DNA from: Pseudomonadota bacterium
Lineage (GTDB): Bacteria; Pseudomonadota; Gammaproteobacteria; Burkholderiales; Sulfuriferulaceae
DNA: 8,497 bases
NCBI GenBank assembly: GCA_021790625.1
Contig: JAJYGL010000189.1
Coordinates: forward strand, 1 to 8,497
Direction of reading: 5' to 3'
Shown here: positions 6,356 to 8,497 of the stretch, piece after piece
Numbering within the stretch: position 1 is the stretch's first letter
How the letters are laid out: each line of letters begins with the position of its first letter
Made by a program: the position numbers and the translations under genes
The notes under the pieces: model-generated
What the model was told of the DNA's origin: nothing
The model's input: the letters and a program-made list of their open reading frames with translations, nothing else
Database searches by the model: none

Positions 6356-7416
6356 GCCCCAACCACCCGGTTGCGCCCTCCCCGTTTGGCGCGATACAAG
6401 GCAGCGTCCGCCCGACCAACCAGTCCCTGCGCGCTGACCACCATATCAGATGGCAGTTGCTGACCCAATTGTGCCACACCGATGGAAACAGTCAGCCGCA
6501 ATTGCATCGTCTGCCCGAAATGAAAGTCCGCCACAGCCTGTAAAATACGTCGCGCCAACTCAATCGCTGCCTGCTGGGATGTTCCTGGCAACAGCGCCAC
6601 AAATTCCTCTCCGCCGTAGCGGGCAAAACTGTCGCTGTTACGCAAATGGGAACGAATCAATTGCGCCGTCTGCTGCAATACAAAATCACCAGTCTGATGT
6701 CCCCACTCATCGTTGACGCGCTTAAAATGATCCAGATCAAAAATGGCCAGCGACAGCATCTGATTGTGTCGAAAGGCAAAATGCACGGCTTCCATCAATC
6801 GAGTGTCGAAATAACGCCGATTATTGACCTGTGTCAAACCATCCAACCAGCTCGACCGTTCCAACCGTTCAAAATACAGCGCATTTTGCAGACACAGCAC
6901 CATGAACGTTGCCATACGCTCCAGAAACAGAGTGCCATCACCATCGGCAAAACGTGAGCCACGTTCACTGGCTAGGCACAATTGACCCATCAGCTTTTCC
7001 TGACGCAACAGTGGCAAAATCGCCACCGAACCGGGCTGAGCGGCCAAATTGGCAAACAATCCACCATGCCGCGTTGGCTCAAACTTACTCAACGACGGAC
7101 GCAACACGGGCAACCCATCCAGCCCGGCATCCAGAAAATCCGGGCACAATCTGAGTCCGCGCGCAGCGAATCTTTGCACGGCGTCTTCGCCCAAAGTCCG
7201 TTTCCACTCTCCGTCACGATCAAGCAACACCAGCAGCACTGCCTGCAATGAAAAGTCGATGGGGAATTCAACCAGCAATATCTGCAGCATGTCGATCAGA
7301 TTAATCGCCGCCACCAACCGCTGTTCAAGGCGCGCAAACTTCTCCAGCTTGTTTTCGTTTTCCCTGACCTGATGCAGCAGTTCCTTCAATTCCTGCTGAG
7401 CGATGCGATCTTTCAA
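6352..7416 (-). CDS. Diguanylate cyclase: N-terminal DUF484/GAF-like sensor plus GGDEF domain
   Basis: This 354-residue soluble protein has no membrane segment or signal peptide. Residues 5-35 look like a coiled coil. Residues about 36-180 look like a GAF-type sensor resembling DUF484; that resemblance is from pattern only. The GGDEF domain (about 190-352) has DGLTQVNNRRYFD (192-204), the metal-binding segment FDLDHFKRVND (226-236), the active-site loop GGEEF (268-272) and the I-site RNSD (259-262, RxxD five residues upstream). It should therefore make c-di-GMP from two GTP and be product-inhibited. The start is TTG at 7416. No ATG or GTG is in frame between it and the upstream TAG near 7450, and GGGAG lies 6 nt upstream of the TTG. 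It is the first gene of the cluster, and its TGA overlaps the scpA ATG. The ligand of the sensor part is unknown. Confidence 0.94.
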   Translation of the reverse strand: MKDRIAQQELKELLHQVRENENKLEKFARLEQRLVAAINLIDMLQILLVEFPIDFSLQAVLLVLLDRDGEWKRTLGEDAVQRFAARGLRLCPDFLDAGLDGLPVLRPSLSKFEPTRHGGLFANLAAQPGSVAILPLLRQEKLMGQLCLASERGSRFADGDGTLFLERMATFMVLCLQNALYFERLERSSWLDGLTQVNNRRYFDTRLMEAVHFAFRHNQMLSLAIFDLDHFKRVNDEWGHQTGDFVLQQTAQLIRSHLRNSDSFARYGGEEFVALLPGTSQQAAIELARRILQAVADFHFGQTMQLRLTVSIGVAQLGQQLPSDMVVSAQGLVGRADAALYRAKRGGRNRVVGA

Positions 7417-7422
7417 CCCAAA

Positions 7423-7427
7423 CTCCC
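7423..7427 (-). promoter_or_regulatory. Ribosome-binding site (GGGAG) fixing the TTG start of the diguanylate cyclase
   Basis: On the minus strand GGGAG is followed by 6 nt and then TTG. The frame upstream is open only for about 11 codons to a TAG and contains no ATG or GTG. The nearby ATG inside AAAATGG is in another frame and meets a TGA after a few codons. This makes TTG the likely start. Confidence 0.65.
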
Positions 7428-7475
7428 AACCATTTTCCTGATACAGATGCTACACAGCAATAGTAAGCACTGCAA

Positions 7476-7503
7476 TGATTTATCTATGGAACAACTGATT
7501 TAT
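7476..7503. repeat. 8-bp direct repeat TGATTTAT, copies 20 bp apart
   Basis: TGATTTAT occurs at 7476-7483 and 7496-7503, about two helical turns apart, on the cyclase-proximal side of the intergenic region. It may be a pair of regulator half-sites for the scp operon, or chance in AT-rich DNA. Confidence 0.35.
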
Positions 7504-7583
7504 TCCACCAAACTGCCATTGCAATCATGCGGGAATGAATCATTAATTCACGATACTTCAACTTCATTTGCTTACCATTCGCC

Positions 7584-7609
7584 TCATTTGACCCCATCAA
7601 ATCAAATGA
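7584..7609. repeat. Perfect 8-bp inverted repeat TCATTTGA / TCAAATGA, operator-like
   Basis: TCATTTGA at 7584-7591 and its exact reverse complement at 7602-7609 flank a 10-nt spacer. A further copy of the 7-mer core TCATTTG lies at 7564-7570, exactly 20 bp before the first arm. The group sits 65-110 bp upstream of the dapA start. It could be a binding site for a dimeric regulator. A terminator role is unlikely because the stem is AT-rich and no T-tract follows. Confidence 0.45.
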
Positions 7610-7614
7610 ACCGG

Positions 7615-7643
7615 TTTTCTGTCATCGCCAAATCAGGTAAACT
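7615..7643 (+). promoter_or_regulatory. Weak candidate sigma-70 promoter for dapA
   Basis: TAAACT (7638-7643) matches the -10 consensus at four of six positions, and TTTTCT (7615-7620) is a poor -35 at 17-bp spacing. It would give a leader of about 25 nt before the dapA ATG. No better pair was found close to the gene. Confidence 0.25.
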
Positions 7644-7673
7644 CGCAGTTTTTGACGGGTTGTTTTATTCATC

Positions 7674-8497
7674 ATGCTTACTGGCAGTCTGGTTGCACTC
7701 GTTACCCCGATGTCTGAACATGGCGGTCTGGATTTTACGGCGCTGCAACAACTCGTTGACTGGCATGCCGACCAACAGACAGACGCACTGGTCATCGTTG
7801 GCACCACCGGCGAATCTCCCGCCGTCGATTTTGCTGAACATTGCGAACTCATCCGCGCGGCCGTCGAATATTCTGCGGGTCGCTTACCCATCATTGCCGG
7901 CACAGGCGCCAACTCCACCAGCGAGGCAATAGAACTGACCCGGTGCGCCCACATGGCCGGTGCCGTCGCCGGGTTATCGGTTGCCCCATATTACAACAAA
8001 CCGGGACAGGAAGGACTATATCGCCATTTCCGCACCATCGCAGAAGCGGTCGACTTGCCCATGATTCTATACAATGTGCCAGGACGCACAGTCAGCGACA
8101 TTCAGAACGACACTACGCTACGATTGGCGCAAATCGACAACATCATCGGCATCAAGGATGCCACGTGTAGTCTGCAACGCAATACCGACTTGCTGCTGCG
8201 TGCGCCAACCGACTTTGCCTGCTATACCGGCGATGACGCGACCGCACTGCCTTTTCTGCTCATGGGTGGGCATGGTGTCATTTCCGTCACCGCCAACGTC
8301 GCACCGCTGTCCATGCACAACCTGTGTGCCGCCGCTTTTGCTGGCGACCTGCCACGTGCGCGCGACATCAATCGCAGCCTGTTTGCTTTGCATACCGATC
8401 TTTTCGTGGAAGCCAACCCGATTCCGGTCAAATGGGCATTGGCACACATGGGGAAAATCAGCAACGGCATCCGCTTGCCACTGACCGAACTCTCCCC
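7674..8497 (+). CDS. dapA: 4-hydroxy-tetrahydrodipicolinate synthase (DapA), 3' end cut off
   Basis: The window holds 274 residues of a protein that is usually about 292, so only the C-terminal end is missing. It is a TIM-barrel class I aldolase that condenses pyruvate with aspartate semialdehyde in the diaminopimelate/lysine pathway, in the cytoplasm as a tetramer. Residue numbers match E. coli DapA: GTTGES (43-48) with Thr44 and Thr45, PYYN with Tyr107, YNVPGR with Tyr133 and Arg138, and Schiff-base Lys161 in GIKDAT. The later motifs TGDDATA and GGHGVISVTANV, and FVEANPIPVKWA near the end, are also typical. The ATG at 7674 is the only reasonable start: an in-frame TGA lies 21 nt upstream and no ATG or GTG intervenes. 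No strong Shine-Dalgarno is seen. Some positions differ from the E. coli enzyme: Ala104, Phe53, Val140 and Cys165. Catalytic residues are intact, so it is expected to be active. Confidence 0.97.
   Translation, partial: MLTGSLVALVTPMSEHGGLDFTALQQLVDWHADQQTDALVIVGTTGESPAVDFAEHCELIRAAVEYSAGRLPIIAGTGANSTSEAIELTRCAHMAGAVAGLSVAPYYNKPGQEGLYRHFRTIAEAVDLPMILYNVPGRTVSDIQNDTTLRLAQIDNIIGIKDATCSLQRNTDLLLRAPTDFACYTGDDATALPFLLMGGHGVISVTANVAPLSMHNLCAAAFAGDLPRARDINRSLFALHTDLFVEANPIPVKWALAHMGKISNGIRLPLTELS

Larger units (their letters stand above)
7417..7673. other. Divergent AT-rich intergenic region between the cyclase operon and dapA
   Basis: These 257 nt separate the two divergent transcription units and must hold the promoters for both. 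The stretch is visibly richer in A and T than the flanking genes and has no convincing reading frame. It contains several short repeats (listed separately), among them an 8-bp direct repeat, a 7-bp direct repeat, each with copies 20 bp apart, and an 8-bp inverted repeat. I found no strong sigma-70 promoter for the minus strand. The best fragments there, such as TTGCAA and TACTAT, are not correctly spaced. Confidence 0.8.

Noticed and set aside
7584..7609. Inverted repeat as a rho-independent terminator
   Set aside because: The stem is AT-rich, no T-tract follows, and no gene ends into it because both neighbours are transcribed away from the region.
7588..7616. TTGACC at 7588-7593 as a dapA -35 box
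   Set aside because: The sequence 16-18 bp downstream (around CCGGTT) does not resemble a -10 box.
7372..7932. Plus-strand 186-residue frame spanning the intergenic region and the start of dapA
   Set aside because: It runs antisense to the cyclase start and out of frame with dapA, with random-looking composition.

Overview
The window reads as ordinary chromosomal sequence from a proteobacterium. A betaproteobacterium (Nitrosomonadales or Neisseriales type) is my best guess, with a gammaproteobacterium as the alternative. The grounds are the scpA-scpB-rluB order, a long HrpA-type helicase with its C-terminal extension, an HrpA-like COG3235/CbiM-type membrane protein, and a DapA whose residue numbering matches the E. 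coli enzyme. GC looks moderate by eye. The assignment comes from gene content and protein resemblance, not from a search.

Layout. Positions 1-7416 hold seven genes, all on the minus strand and tightly packed. In transcription order (right to left) they are: a DUF484/GAF-like + GGDEF diguanylate cyclase (TTG start, 7416-6352); scpA (6355-5570, 4-nt ATGA overlap with the cyclase); scpB (5583-4933, 14-nt overlap with scpA); rluB (4901-4029, 31-nt gap); a conserved 138-residue protein of unknown function (4026-3610, 2-nt gap); a CbiM/COG3235-like integral membrane protein (3567-2911, 42-nt gap); and hrpA (2900 to beyond the left edge, 10-nt gap). No gap exceeds 42 nt and I see no terminator between them, so they look like one transcription unit. 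An AT-rich 257-nt divergent intergenic region (7417-7673) follows. The plus-strand gene dapA begins at 7674 and runs off the right edge, lacking only about its last 18 residues.

How the genes relate. ScpA and ScpB are the kleisin and winged-helix partners of the SMC condensin. RluB modifies 23S rRNA, and HrpA is a DEAH-box RNA helicase linked to mRNA processing and stalled ribosomes. The operon therefore joins chromosome segregation with ribosome and RNA maintenance, a familiar bacterial grouping. The less familiar member is the first gene, an apparently active, I-site-bearing diguanylate cyclase whose stop codon overlaps the scpA start. It would tie c-di-GMP synthesis to condensin subunit production at the level of expression. 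DapA (lysine/diaminopimelate synthesis) is divergent and shares only the regulatory region.

I found no RNA genes, insertion sequences, CRISPR arrays, prophage genes or clearly foreign segments. The points most worth a second look are the cyclase-scpA coupling, the uncharacterised 138-residue protein, the orphan CbiM-like protein, and a set of short direct and inverted repeats in the divergent intergenic region.
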